From NCBI GenBank assembly GCA_933822405.4, contig CAKOGP040001803.1, positions 248,001-312,000 on the forward strand: a stretch of DNA of 64,000 bases. The letters run 5' to 3'. The translations under genes were made by a program, and so were the position numbers. This document shows positions 35,115-46,375 of the stretch, piece after piece (position 1 is the first letter of the stretch; each line of letters starts with the position of its first letter). Under the pieces are notes generated by a model, which saw nothing but the letters and a program-made list of their open reading frames with translations, did not search any database and had not been told where the DNA came from. This DNA comes from Cylindrotheca closterium (taxonomy: Eukaryota; Bacillariophyta; Bacillariophyceae; Bacillariales; Bacillariaceae).

Positions 35115-36420
35115 TTACACAATGCCCATACCAGTATGAGATGGAAGCACCAAAGGAGTAGCATTCTTCACGGCGAGGTAGTAGTACCAGAAAAAGTCCA
35201 ACATCAGAACCAGTTGAATGAACTGCGCAAAGAGAGCCAAATACCCAGGCAGTTTGGACCCTGAGCTGTTGGCAAGTTCATGATAGCTGTAGACCCAAAA
35301 GAAGAATTCCATGACACGTCCAAATCCGAGAGCTGCGACAAAGTGAGCAGTCAACAATTCGACCACACCAGAAGCTTGCTTTTGGAACATGAATAGCTGG
35401 GGAATCAACGCAGCTGACTCCAAGTACATTGCATAAGTCCAAGCAGTATCACTGATGAAGTCCGCATTCAAGTTGGGATGTACAAAGATTGCAACCAACA
35501 AAATGGGAACGGCCAAATAGACTGCTCCATATCCTGCTGGCACATTGAATTCTCCAAATCGATCTAGATCTGCTTGATACGTTTGTTTGTAAGGTACCAT
35601 GCATGCGTACAATGCTCCAACAGTGAATATAAGTGACATGCCCTCGATCAAATGGTACAACCAGTCGCCCGACTTGTCATACGGCAAATATCCCTCGTGA
35701 CGAATGATCGACGTCAAGCGGAAGAAAAAGACCAGGGTGTACAATTGCAAAGTTTTGATAGATACTCCAGTTGCCCTTTGACTTTTGAAAGTCTTTAGAT
35801 TAAGGATTCCAAAGCCAAACATCCGAGCCATGGCACCGTACGTCATGAGGAAAGAAAAGTCCCCACCCGACAACATGAAATAGACGAATAACGACGCCGT
35901 GAAAAATCCTGCCCATAACAGTACGTTTTGATTCAGCGCTTGTACTGCAATACTTTTTCGGCCTCCACCCTTGTGTCCTTTGGCATTGTCGTCTTCCTTT
36001 ACCTTTTTTGTCAAGTGGAACATAGTCAGGAACGAACGAATGAGAAAGTGAGTTTGTGAAACGTGAATTCCATGTGACATCAGCTTTCAGTACATTTGTG
36101 AACGTGAGTTTTCCACGTGTGGGAATTTTCAGGAAGATCCACCTGAGACGAAAAAAGCGATTTGGGTGCAAGAAGGAGAGGTTTGTTCATCCCAGTCTTA
36201 CCTGATAATCATTGGTAGCACCACCGCCATAGGCACCATATTGAGAACCGTATGCGCTGTCTTGTGGAGCAGGAGCAGAATAGGAAGCGCCATAACTTTG
36301 ACCGTAACTTGGAGCGGCATAGCCTCCTCCTTGTGCCCCAGCATTGCCATAACTGGCACCGCCACCGTAGCCGCCAGCGTTGGAATTGAAACCGTGACGA
36401 CCGTAAGGACCGTCAGACAT
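35115..36420 (-). CDS. ERD2/KDEL-receptor-like membrane protein with Gly/Tyr-rich N-terminus
   Basis: Two exons, 36420-36202 and 36002-35115, give 368 residues. An acceptor further upstream (after the TGAAAG near 36094) would add about 30 residues and cannot be excluded. Exon 1 encodes 73 residues of Gly/Tyr/Ala/Ser/Gln low complexity. Exon 2 encodes a seven-helix protein with ERD2-like blocks FGFGILNLKTFKSQRATGVSIKTLQLYTLVF, FRLTSI, HLIEGMSLIFTVG and WTYAMYLESAALIPQLFM. KDEL receptors return ER residents from the Golgi via COPI. The usual family length is about 215 residues, so the N-terminal extension is notable. No signal peptide is seen. The real ligand specificity is unknown, and this may be one of the divergent ERD2-like paralogues. 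Confidence 0.82.
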
Positions 36421-36753
36421 TGTTGTTGCGTAATCTATATTATAAAGCGATAGCTCTGTGTTTGACGGACACAATGCTGTTGTGTCTTTGTTTCAAATCG
36501 GTGGGACTACATGCACTAGTACATGGAGCTCTCGGTCTGATGCCGATCGAACTTTCAGTAGGAAATCTACTGTCACACGTACGTTCAACGGTTCGATTGA
36601 TTAGACCGAGTTGAGTACGAAGGTCAAAGCAGTCAAACGCCTACCATAGACATTTTCATTGCATTGTATTAAAAAATTAAAACACAAGCAAACACGCACA
36701 GCTCACAGCAACCTTCCACCTGGATATTTCTCTGGATAACCCAATGATATGAC
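36421..36753. promoter_or_regulatory. Divergent intergenic region between ERD2-like and rhomboid genes
   Basis: 333 bases with no recognisable gene or repeat; presumably both promoters. Confidence 0.35.
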
Positions 36754-37743
36754 ATGAGCCGTTCTGTGGAACTACTACGAAATACACCGCTAGCTACGCT
36801 GGGGATAATCATGATCTGTACTTTGATCTTTATCCTACAAAATGCGCTAAATTGGAACCTGCAAGTCTTCACTTTTTGTCCTCGACTCATCATTTACGCT
36901 CATGAATACTATCGCGTCTTTACATCGATGCTCTTTCATGCCAACATGATGCACATCGGAATGAATATGCTTTCTACCTACGCAATTGGAAGGATGCTCG
37001 AGAAGCAACTTGGGACACTGGGGCTGGTTGTGACCATGCTATGGTCGGCCATTATCTCTTGTGCCTTGTATCTTTGCATTGCGATGTCTGCACATCTTGT
37101 ATTTGATTACGATAAGTGGATGTATGATCATGCGGTTGGATTTTCGGGTGTATTGTTTCATTTTTCCGTTCTGGAATGCCACCTTTCACCACAATTCTCG
37201 CGGAGTTTGTTTGGTGTGGTCAACGTGCCTTCTGCTCTTTATCCATGGGCACTATTGGTTGTACTACAAATGTTCATGCCGAATCTGAGTTTCCTGGGCC
37301 ACTTGTCTGGAATATTGGCTGGATCTCTACAAATAGAGGGCCACTTAGAGTGGATCATGCCAGGAGATTCCTACTTGAGAGAGATGGAGTCCTGGACACT
37401 CTTTCGACAGCTTGCAGGGTTGCCCAGCTTTCACAGTCCTCCCAGCAGTGGGACGGTGGGAGGAAGTCGATTTGGACGTTCCGAGTCGGGAGGAATACTT
37501 CGCTTTGCCAAAAAGGGGGTCACATTGGTATTCAAGTACCTGTACTACTTTGTTGAGACCCTTGCCATAGTCATCTTTGGCCGCGGACATCAACCCAATT
37601 CCAACATTCGGTTCGACGATCTATGGTTGCGACCGAAGCGGAGGGCTGCTGAACCTGGGGTTATTTCACGACCTATCGATGTATTACAGGAGGCCGACGA
37701 TGAAGAGGATGAGGAGAACCAAGAACTGTCCCCGTTGATTTGA
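36754..37743 (+). CDS. Rhomboid family intramembrane serine protease (RHBDD1/RBL-like)
   Basis: An uninterrupted 329-residue protein. Six or so hydrophobic segments run from residue 15 to 205. The active-site Ser is in GFSG (Ser131) and the His in LGHLSGILAG (His183), the correct helices for a rhomboid. The loop 1 region EYYRVFTSMLFHANMMHIGMN carries the conserved HxxMHIxxN element. The C-terminus is cytosolic, Arg-rich, then acidic. It most resembles RHBDD1 and plant RBL13/14-type ER rhomboids, which cleave membrane proteins in ER quality control. No UBA or zinc-finger tail is seen. Confidence 0.9.
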   Translation: MSRSVELLRNTPLATLGIIMICTLIFILQNALNWNLQVFTFCPRLIIYAHEYYRVFTSMLFHANMMHIGMNMLSTYAIGRMLEKQLGTLGLVVTMLWSAIISCALYLCIAMSAHLVFDYDKWMYDHAVGFSGVLFHFSVLECHLSPQFSRSLFGVVNVPSALYPWALLVVLQMFMPNLSFLGHLSGILAGSLQIEGHLEWIMPGDSYLREMESWTLFRQLAGLPSFHSPPSSGTVGGSRFGRSESGGILRFAKKGVTLVFKYLYYFVETLAIVIFGRGHQPNSNIRFDDLWLRPKRRAAEPGVISRPIDVLQEADDEEDEENQELSPLI

Positions 37744-38001
37744 ATTTTTTTAGGAATGTTTGCGATTTGCGATGCTTTGTCTCGTCGCGTCGTCTTCAAT
37801 AGGATACAACACGCTCTTCAGAGTGACATGTGTCCCGTAGAACATACAAGAGAACAGTACTCATTGGAAAGGTCACCCCACCATTGGATTCATTTGGAAT
37901 CTACAGGCATGGCGTACACCACCAACAGTAAAAGCAAGTTGGAAATTCTCGTGATTGAATTGTCGAATTCTGGAACAAGATTATTGTGGTTTATGATCCA
38001 G

Positions 38002-39021
38002 CTACGTGGCACCATAGCTTTTCTTTGCCGCTTCTGACGGAATTTGATCACCGTTTCCCTTTGCTCTATCTAATAGCTTGGAAGAAGTGTAGAAAGAGTG
38101 AGAGTGATTCAAAAATTCCCACACTGCCTTTAACGTCTTGTATTTTGGAACCAGTTTTTCTCGAACCGTTTTTTCACTCTGCCTTTCTCTCTCAACGCGA
38201 GCTGCAATCGCTTCTTCTGATAGTCCCACGTTAGGCGAAGCGAGGTAGTGTATTCTGTATTTTTCCCTGCGTTTCTTCTTCTTCCCACTGTCGACCTGTA
38301 CAAATATCCAATCAAAAATTGCTTTGGTGCGCTCAATATGAAATTGGTTGGTAATGACCAGTATGTCCCGCCACCCTGTAACATCAGTATGAGTTGCTCG
38401 AGCAAAGTAAGCATTGCTAATGGTGTCATACGATACTGTTTCCACATAGACATTCTTGGACATTCCATAGCTTTGTTGCAAGTAGCCGGCACAAGCGGTG
38501 GATTCCCAGATTGGCAACCCATCCGAACTAAGAGCTTGAGGAAGATGCGCCGTCCCAGCCGATAAACATAATATTGGAAGTGCTTCATGAGTGCTGGACC
38601 CTCGAACCTGAATGTTGGAACTTCCTCCTTCTTGCGCTGCTGTGCTCTTGAGACCATTAAGTTCAGCATACTTTCCGACTATTTTGGCAGCGTCGTCACA
38701 TCGACGTTGCACATAAACGGGAGGTTTGTCGATTGATTCAGGAACTCCTCCACCTAGAACCATAATGACGTCTAGATTCTTGACCAAAGAGTTGGGTAGG
38801 TCATCGGGATTTTTGTATATTGCGGAGGTTTTTGTATTTGCACTTGATGGGTCGTCAGGATTGATGGATAGAAAGACGAAGATTCCAATCATGGAAAGAA
38901 AACCCAACGTTGCCATCACGACAAGAGGAAAGGAAAACAATGGTTTCTCACTTCCAAGATTTCGTCGACGTGCTCTTCGGTGTTTTCCTGCCATTTTGGT
39001 TGTGGCAATAACTTCCACCAT
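38002..39021 (-). CDS. DUF218 (YdcF/SanA-like) membrane protein
   Basis: A 339-residue frame; ATG 38994 (MAGKHRRARRR) is an equally good start. An Arg-rich N-terminus precedes a single membrane helix (about residues 30-52), so the domain probably faces the lumen or outside. The DUF218 core shows VIMVLGGGVPE, RRCDDAAKI, LCLSAGTAH, GYLQQSYGM, VETVSYDTISNAYFA and ILVITNQFHIERTKAIF, which match the family pattern. The biochemical role is not firmly known. A Lys-rich insert follows the His of the last motif. Single exon. Confidence 0.82.
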   Translation of the reverse strand: MVEVIATTKMAGKHRRARRRNLGSEKPLFSFPLVVMATLGFLSMIGIFVFLSINPDDPSSANTKTSAIYKNPDDLPNSLVKNLDVIMVLGGGVPESIDKPPVYVQRRCDDAAKIVGKYAELNGLKSTAAQEGGSSNIQVRGSSTHEALPILCLSAGTAHLPQALSSDGLPIWESTACAGYLQQSYGMSKNVYVETVSYDTISNAYFARATHTDVTGWRDILVITNQFHIERTKAIFDWIFVQVDSGKKKKRREKYRIHYLASPNVGLSEEAIAARVERERQSEKTVREKLVPKYKTLKAVWEFLNHSHSFYTSSKLLDRAKGNGDQIPSEAAKKSYGAT

Positions 39022-39264
39022 TCGAAATTTTGTATTTGCTCAGTTTTGTTTTTCATTTTGTTTAGTTCAAGTCGGATGTGTCGGCTTTTGGAAACAGTAA
39101 CTCACGTCACTCGTATTAGTCGAAAGATACATCTAAATTCATGCTGACGATGATTGATGACGAGAACAACTCATTGGCACTGTTTGGTTTGTCTACCGGT
39201 ACTGTACCTGTCTCCACTCCTTGCCTGTGTTTAACCCATTTGCAGTCTTTTATGCTGAAAGAGT

Positions 39265-42200
39265 ATGAAACAGACAACAATGAAATCCTCAATAGCTGCT
39301 GCAGCATTACTATCTCAGGTTGTCTTGCAAGTAGTGCAAGGATTTTCACCATCGCCCATTGAACGAAATGCCATGATTACACCACCAAGGCAACAATCCG
39401 TGTTTCCATTGGAGATGAGTAACAACATTCAATCAGAATCTGAGAGTAAAAAAAGACGTCAGCTACTCTTTAGCATGCTCGCTGCATCCGGATCCCTCCT
39501 TGTCCCACCAACTCAAGCGTCTGTCGAGGACTCAGCAGCTAAAGTGCAGGCAATTTCAGAGGCTGCAGCAGCTCTTGATGGTTGGTCCAATATCAACATT
39601 ATCAAACCTCCTACTGATGATCGCGACTATCTTGCCTTTGTGATGGAGAATGGGTTGAGGGTAGTATTGTGTTCCGATCCACAATCTAGTGAAGCGGGTG
39701 CTGCCATGGACTGTCACGTTGGGGCTTGTTCGGATCCCAAAGAGATCCGGGGATTGGCCCACTTTTGTGAGCATATGGTGCGTATGGTTTATATTGTGGA
39801 ATTCAAAGAGGATAATGGCAACAAATGCTAATTCCATGTTTTGCTTTTGTATTGAAAACAACAATATCATGACAGCTTTTCTTAGGAACCAAAGACTATC
39901 CTAAAGAGGATTCTTTTGAAGCCTTCCTTTCCGCGAATGGGGGGTCGTCAAATGCATATACTGCCAGTGAGGATACAGTCTACCATTTCACATTGCAGGG
40001 AGAGTCGGACGACAAATTCAATGAAGGTTTGAAACGTTTCAGTTCCTTCTTTTCGTGTCCCTTGTTTGCCCAAAGCTCCACTGGAAGGGAGCTGAACGCT
40101 ATTGAGAGCGAGAACTCGAAGAATCTGCAATCCGATAGTTTCCGAATATATCAAATGACCAAAGCCAAGCAAAACAGCGAGCATCCTCACGCCAAATTCT
40201 TTACTGGAAACAAAAAGACACTTTTAGAGGATACAAAGAGTATGGGTCTGGATGTGCGGGAGGAGTTGGTCAAATTTTACAATAAGTACTATTCGGCCAA
40301 CCAAATGACACTCGCTGTGGTGGGACCTCAGTCCATTGAGACACTGAAAGGCATGGTCGAGGGAAGCTTTGATAAGATCCCGAATCGCGAAGTAAGAAAG
40401 CCAGAAGAGGAATGGAACGGTGTTATACCGCCATTTGGAGGCAAAAGTGTGATTGATCCCTTTGGCAATTATGTCAAGATCGTGCCAGTGCAGGATGCTC
40501 GCCAAATGTCCATTAACTGGCCCATTATATACAAGGGTTCGGAAGATAGGGATGTTGCACTGCTTACCAAGCAAGCAAACTATATTGCACATTTGGTGGG
40601 CCACGAGGGTCCTGGATCATTGCTTTCTTACTTGAAGGAAAAGGGATATGGGAACTCAGTGTCCGCTGGGAACAGTGACGAGCTGTCCGACTTTGAGACA
40701 TTTGAAGTCACCATATCCCTCACAAAGGCTGGTTTGGCAGCTGTGGATGACGTTGTTGAGGCAGTCTTTGTTTACCTCAGCATGCTCAAGGATCAAAACA
40801 TTCCCAAGTACAACTTCAATGAGGTCCTTCAAGTTGAGGAGCTGCAATGGCGGTTTGCACAGAAGGGAGATGCTTCCTCTTATGTGCAGTCATTGGCAAC
40901 CACGTTGGAAAACTACCCTCCATCCTTGGTTGTCGCAGGACCTCGTCGTCTTGCATTAGCTGAAAACGCGAACAAGCTGATCGAATCAAGCGAACCTCGT
41001 ACAGGATTCACGAATTCAGAGCAACTGGATTATACAATGTCTCTTGCAAACGAATATATTGACCAACTGACCGTCGACAACGCAATGATCACCCTCATTA
41101 GTAAGTCTTTCCAAGGACAAACCGACAAAAACGAGTTCTGGTACGGCACGGACTACTCGGTGGAACCAATTTCTCAACCGACTTTGGCAAGATGGAAGAA
41201 TTGTCCTCCGCCCAAGGCTTTGGGTATTGCCTTCCCGCGAAAAAATCAGTTCATCCCATCAGAGTCCGGTCTCAAATTGAAATACCCACCATCCCCTGTT
41301 GACCGATTAAAGAAAAGAACGTTCGAAGATAGATTGGTTCCTGTTCCACCACCTGAAGTCATTCGGGATGACGGACCAGACGGAAGGTGGACGCTTTACT
41401 ACAAACCAGACAAGCAATTTGGTCAACCAAAAGCGTTCATCATCATGGAGCTCTTGACCAAGGAGGTGTTCTCAACAGCAAAAAACGCTGCACTTTCCAA
41501 CTTCTATGAATTCTGTGTCGCCGACAAGTTGACAGAATATACATACGACGCAGGTCTGGCAGGACTCACGTATGACATCAAGGTCGTACCACGAGGTGTT
41601 CGCATGACTTTTGGAGGATACAACGACAAGCTTGAGAAATTTGCATCTTACGTATCCAAAAAGCTGACAGTGGATGTCAAGGACTTGCTTCCAAAGGATG
41701 AAGCCGAGTTTGATCGTTACAAGGACGTGCTTACACGAACCTTCGCGGGATTCGATGTAAAGCAACCATATGCACATTGTGCAGCATACTCAAAGCTCAT
41801 GATGCAACCGCAAAAGTTCGATTATTCAAACAAGGAGATGAGGGAAGAAACTGAGAATGCCAGTCTGAGTGGCCTCATCTCTTATTCCGAATCTCTCTGG
41901 GCATCAGGGAAGGGATTGGCACTTGTTCAAGGAAACATAGACAAGAAAGAAGCACTTCAACTGCTTGAGAAGATTGATAAGACCATTGGATTCAAAACGA
42001 TTCCACCGAGCGATTACCCTCCTGAGCTCACTCCTGTGCCCCTCACTCCAATCGCTTCGGGATCGATGCCCACAAGAGTCATCGTTTCGGAGCCTAACCC
42101 AAAGGACGTCAATAGTGCCGCGTATGCAGTGATTCAAAGTTTGTCGGAGGATCCAAAGGATCAAGTAATGCTGGAACTTTTGAGTGCAATCGTGACAGAG

Positions 42201-42758
42201 CCCTTCTACGAAGATTTGAGAACAAAGCAACAACTTGGATATATTGTCTCTTCCGGTCTCCGAGCTCTCGGAAAAACAAGATTCTTGGGGTTCGTTGTGC
42301 AATCAAGTGTTGCTACAAACGACAAGCTCACGATCGAGATATTGAAGTACCTCGACAATGTCAAGCCAAAACTTCTCGAAAAACTTTCCGAGGGTGACTT
42401 TGCAGTCTATATCAAAAGTCTGATCGAGCGAAAGACAGATCCCGACAAGCAGCTTGTTGCGGAAGTGCAAAGGAATTGGGGTGAGATTGGAAGTGGCCGG
42501 CTTGAGTTCAACAGAGTTCAGACTGAAGTTCGTGCACTTCTAGATCTTGAGAAAAGTGATCTTCTCGAATTTTGGGATCGTCTTTATGTCAACGACGGTC
42601 GAAGAGTAATGGTAACAGAAATTGTGCCACGTGTTGGTAAAGTTGCCACTGCAGCTCCACCTCTGTCGTTTGCGTCCACGAGTGAGACTGGAAAGAAGCT
42701 CGGCATTGATGACATTGAAGCGTTCAGAGCGCAAAATGATCCGTATAGCTCAGCATAG
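39265..42758 (+). CDS. Insulysin-like M16 metallopeptidase with multipartite plastid leader
   Basis: Two exons, 39265-39777 and 39876-42758, give 1131 residues. The inverted zinc motif HFCEH is at 166-170, with LFLGT supplied by exon 2 immediately after. The third ligand Glu is in GRELNAIESEN. The overall length and later blocks (LDYTMSLANEY, ERKTDPDKQL) fit insulin-degrading-enzyme-like M16A peptidases, which cut peptides inside a closed chamber. The N-terminus is unusual. A signal peptide ends VVQG with Phe27 next. A Ser/Pro/Arg-rich stretch follows. Then KKRRQLLFSMLAASGSLLV PPTQA looks like a twin-Arg thylakoid lumen signal. An alternative start is Met6. Lumen location is an inference. Confidence 0.9.
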
Positions 42759-42918
42759 AAATGAAGGCAGTTTGTCGCTTCTGTGAACAGCTCAAATAAT
42801 AAAGCTAGTAAGTGCAAAAATAGACCGTATCATCACCGCAAAATACAGTCTTCAGATAGACAACAGCACTCGTAATAGACTACACGTTGCGAACAAAAAG
42901 AAGGTGTGAATTGTATCT

Positions 42919-45900
42919 CTAGTTCTTTGTAAGCATAGAGCTGAAAAAACCTAGTCCCGCTCGCATGGCACCCGTGCCAACGGAATCTGCCCGATTTTCG
43001 GCCTCCTTTTCCTTTAGTTTGGTACGTGCCTGGACGCCGCTGAGTGTACGATCTGCTTGAATAGGAAGCAACTGGAAACGGCACGAAGAGGGAACAGGAG
43101 TGTGGAACATCGAGCTTGCTCCAGAAGCTTGTCCCTGTCCGATACTGCTCCCAATATCGCTGATATCCCCCAATGGAACGGACGAGGATTTGTCCTCCCC
43201 GAAGAGTGAGGATAAGAATAGGTCGCTTACTTCGAAGACGTGTCTATGGCTCTCTTCAATTCGTGACACCACTGAGGAACTTCTTCCGTCAGGAGACAAT
43301 GAAGTGACATCTCTGTACAACCCATCAAGCTTGGTCTTGGACGGGTGATCGGCACCATTCTTGTCGAAAGAGTACGTATTTCGCACAAAGAAGCACGTGC
43401 GAATGAAGGAAATATCATTGCAGAGTTGAATAAGCCCAGATGGGCATGCTTCGGAAAGCTTTGTTTTTCTCTCGGTGGAATCAGATCCAATTTGTGTATC
43501 TAGCAGACTGGTGACAGTTTCTAGACCATTGTGCAGTAGTGCCCATCGGATAGTATCTACCATTCGTGGAATATCATCTCCACTGATGCCCATAGCAGTA
43601 GCATATTCTACCGATGGGACTGGGAGCAAGGAATCTGATGGGCAGACTGATCGATCCAGAATACTGGACAATTCCAACACAAAAGCTGTAACATGTGGCG
43701 ACACGCCTCCAACCACCGGACCAACTTGATTCGCAATTGGTGACTCTGCATGTGCATAAATTCGCTTGTACTCTTCCTCCGAGTAGCTGGAGAAGATTCC
43801 AATAGAACTCTCGAGGCTGGTGGAAAGTGAGCTTGAGGAGGGATCTAACACCTCCTTGGACCATTTATTGAACGATTCGGTGATAATTGCATCCAATGAC
43901 TCTTGAACAGTTCCCAAGGCACTGTGTTTGCCAGATTGTTCATGTCGAAGACCCCGAGCAAGAAGGAGTGTCAACTCATTCAATGTCACATCTTGTGGAG
44001 TGTATGCCTTGGCATTGGCGCCCATCGAAGCAGGCGCGACATCCTTCTCGCCCACAGCTGGCAAGAGAAGTGTCTCTCGCACCATTTCGGCTCCGTGGTG
44101 TTGGGTTCCCGAAAAGGCACTATCAACGGCTTCCATCGCCTCTTGGAATGTAATCAATCCATCATCATTATCATCTGCCAATTCAAAGGCTGACGAAAGC
44201 TCCAGTAATGAGATCATACCACTGGAACCAGCAAGCACGGCAGGTGACGAGTTGGGGTCCAAAAGAGTTGGCAATGCCGTCAAACGATATTTTAACAAAT
44301 GGCACAGACGCCCCACGATGAGGTTCATGACAGCCTGGGATTTGTCGGGCAGTAGTAGCATGCGTCGAAGTTCGGAGAGCAATCGACCAACAATTTCACA
44401 TGTTTGTACATACAAGGATTGCTTTAAACGTCGTTCGCTTTCGTCTCGCTCTTCAGCATGTACCAACAACTCGTGAGCATCAGCACTGACCTTCAGCAAT
44501 GAAGAGTCTAGTTCTGTAGCAATATGTAGTGTATTTCGGTAAGCTTCATGCGGAAGGATAGAAGATAGAGCAGGCGCATTGGCCAAAGATTCGCGAAGTG
44601 TGGAAACCACTTTGGTATGGACAGACTGAAAGGATGTTGTCAACAGCGAATGCACCAGCGACGAGAATGTATTAGAGAACAAAACTCCCCATAGAGAAAA
44701 TTTGGAAGGGATGGCTGTTGTTTCTCCGTGTGCAATCGGCCCACCACCACCATGGCTACTGCTGAGGACAACTTGAACATCCACAACACCAGAAACGGCT
44801 TCTTCCCATGAGCAGATACCATTGTTGTCCAAACGTTCCATACACTCCAGTCCATCCGTTTTATCGTACAACGACTGCCGAATCTTTCCCAAAGCCGAGG
44901 CTGTGGTACCGGCAATGTTCACCAAGACGCTCTTGACCTTGGTCCGTATCAGAGGCAAATGTGCCGACAAGAAGTTTGATACCTTTGATTGCACAATGCT
45001 GGCAGGAAACATTGGAAGTGACTTCATGATCCCCTCGACAGTGGACCCCGATTGTGGTGCGCAGGGGAAATTACGCAAAATGAACATTTGGTAAGGGTGC
45101 AAGATGATATCGTACTGCAGAATCAAGACAATCTTGGAGAGGATTTCCTCAGTATTGTCAGTGCCACCGTCATCCGAGTTGGAAGGGTTCAATTCAGTTA
45201 GAAATCCCTGAAGTAATGCAGCCTTGGAATCAAAGTACATGTCAAGAAGCTTGGTAGTTCGTTCTTTCTTTTCCGCAATATCCAACAAATCTAAAGTGGA
45301 CAATGCGGCTGCTGAAGTCTCAGCACCGAACTCTGGTGTACTTCCAAAGGATGCCGCCGAGTCCAAAATCGTTGTAGATTGCCTAGTAATCTTCGCTGGA
45401 AGTGTTTGGACGTGCAGAAATGTCATTTTTATTTGCGCTTGTAACATGGAATTGGAGTTGGGAACCGGGCTAAAGGAAATATCCGTTGCCAAAGCCGAAG
45501 CCAATGGAAAGTCTTGTGTTTGCTCAGCAATCAAACGGAATAGCAAAAGTAGGGATACCGTTGCCTCATGAACATTATTCGTGTCCAATGCTCGATGCAC
45601 TCGTCTAGGCAATGCCGCCAAATCCTGTCGCAAAATAGTGACTTTGTCAATTTCTTTGGCTTCCTCTCCAGCATCTTTTGCTTCTTCATAAGCGTCTTCC
45701 TCAGCGCATTGAATCAGTTTCCCCATTAATTCTGGCAATGCGTGTACCAATTCATGAAGCTCTTGTGCTCTTTCCCCCATTTTGGTGACTTCATCACTGC
45801 TTCCCACCAACTCTCTATACCTAGATGCCAAAACCAATCGAAGCTCAGTTTGCTTGGCTTCAGCATCTCGTTGGGCCCTTCGATGCAGTTCTCGCATTTC

Positions 45901-46134
45901 TTCAATAGTCATACTGCGGGATAAGTTCTGTGCGTAGTTTGATGACTGTCCCTTCTTTGGATTTGGAGAGACCATGGTGGGAGGAGGTGGCAAGCTCCCA
46001 GAGGAAATGTGACGAGTTGTCCCTTTTATGACTTGTGGCGATGGTGTTCTTGGCGTTGTCGTTTTGCCATAGGAAGTACTGTTGCTACTACTTCGGCGTG
46101 TTGGTGCGCCTGGAGGGCGAGGTAATGAAGACAT
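42919..46134 (-). CDS. COG1: Conserved oligomeric Golgi complex subunit 1 (COG1-like)
   Basis: A single 1071-residue frame. The N-terminal block MTIEEMRELHRRAQRDAEAKQTELRLVLASRYRELVGSSDEVTKM (residues 75-120, given here as a region) is the COG1 signature. The long helical body and length agree. COG1 is a lobe A subunit of the tether that retrieves vesicles to Golgi cisternae. Two features are odd. A canonical EF-hand loop, DDNDDGLITFQE, lies at residues 654-665 with helices on either side. A second, degenerate one (RLDNNGICSWEE) lies at 434-445. COG1 is not known for Ca2+ binding. The Ser/Pro-rich first 70 residues are likely disordered. Confidence 0.8.
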   Translation of the reverse strand: MSSLPRPPGAPTRRSSSNSTSYGKTTTPRTPSPQVIKGTTRHISSGSLPPPPTMVSPNPKKGQSSNYAQNLSRSMTIEEMRELHRRAQRDAEAKQTELRLVLASRYRELVGSSDEVTKMGERAQELHELVHALPELMGKLIQCAEEDAYEEAKDAGEEAKEIDKVTILRQDLAALPRRVHRALDTNNVHEATVSLLLLFRLIAEQTQDFPLASALATDISFSPVPNSNSMLQAQIKMTFLHVQTLPAKITRQSTTILDSAASFGSTPEFGAETSAAALSTLDLLDIAEKKERTTKLLDMYFDSKAALLQGFLTELNPSNSDDGGTDNTEEILSKIVLILQYDIILHPYQMFILRNFPCAPQSGSTVEGIMKSLPMFPASIVQSKVSNFLSAHLPLIRTKVKSVLVNIAGTTASALGKIRQSLYDKTDGLECMERLDNNGICSWEEAVSGVVDVQVVLSSSHGGGGPIAHGETTAIPSKFSLWGVLFSNTFSSLVHSLLTTSFQSVHTKVVSTLRESLANAPALSSILPHEAYRNTLHIATELDSSLLKVSADAHELLVHAEERDESERRLKQSLYVQTCEIVGRLLSELRRMLLLPDKSQAVMNLIVGRLCHLLKYRLTALPTLLDPNSSPAVLAGSSGMISLLELSSAFELADDNDDGLITFQEAMEAVDSAFSGTQHHGAEMVRETLLLPAVGEKDVAPASMGANAKAYTPQDVTLNELTLLLARGLRHEQSGKHSALGTVQESLDAIITESFNKWSKEVLDPSSSSLSTSLESSIGIFSSYSEEEYKRIYAHAESPIANQVGPVVGGVSPHVTAFVLELSSILDRSVCPSDSLLPVPSVEYATAMGISGDDIPRMVDTIRWALLHNGLETVTSLLDTQIGSDSTERKTKLSEACPSGLIQLCNDISFIRTCFFVRNTYSFDKNGADHPSKTKLDGLYRDVTSLSPDGRSSSVVSRIEESHRHVFEVSDLFLSSLFGEDKSSSVPLGDISDIGSSIGQGQASGASSMFHTPVPSSCRFQLLPIQADRTLSGVQARTKLKEKEAENRADSVGTGAMRAGLGFFSSMLTKN

Positions 46135-46375
46135 TGTGATGAGTGTCGTTTACTCCTTACTGGCAACACAACCTCGTTGGATTATTGCAACATCCAATGA
46201 AGGATCGATGCTCGATGTCTTTTTCCCGGTTCACGCCATGGTACTTTTTGTACGTACACGTCAGTCCTGAAGTACTACTCGTACCACGGTACTACTGCAG
46301 TCACTTTAGATTTGAGACCACTTTTTCTTTGACAATAACGATCGAAAGCTGGCTCTACTACATTTACGACGACAA
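46135..46375. promoter_or_regulatory. COG1 upstream region with GTAC cluster
   Basis: Six GTAC tetramers occur within 46241-46295, directly upstream of COG1 and downstream of the RecN-like gene. This is far denser than the one per 256 bases expected by chance. Confidence 0.4.

Noticed and set aside
43928..44476. Plus-strand open frame of 182 codons inside COG1
   Set aside because: It is the antisense shadow of the COG1 coding sequence.
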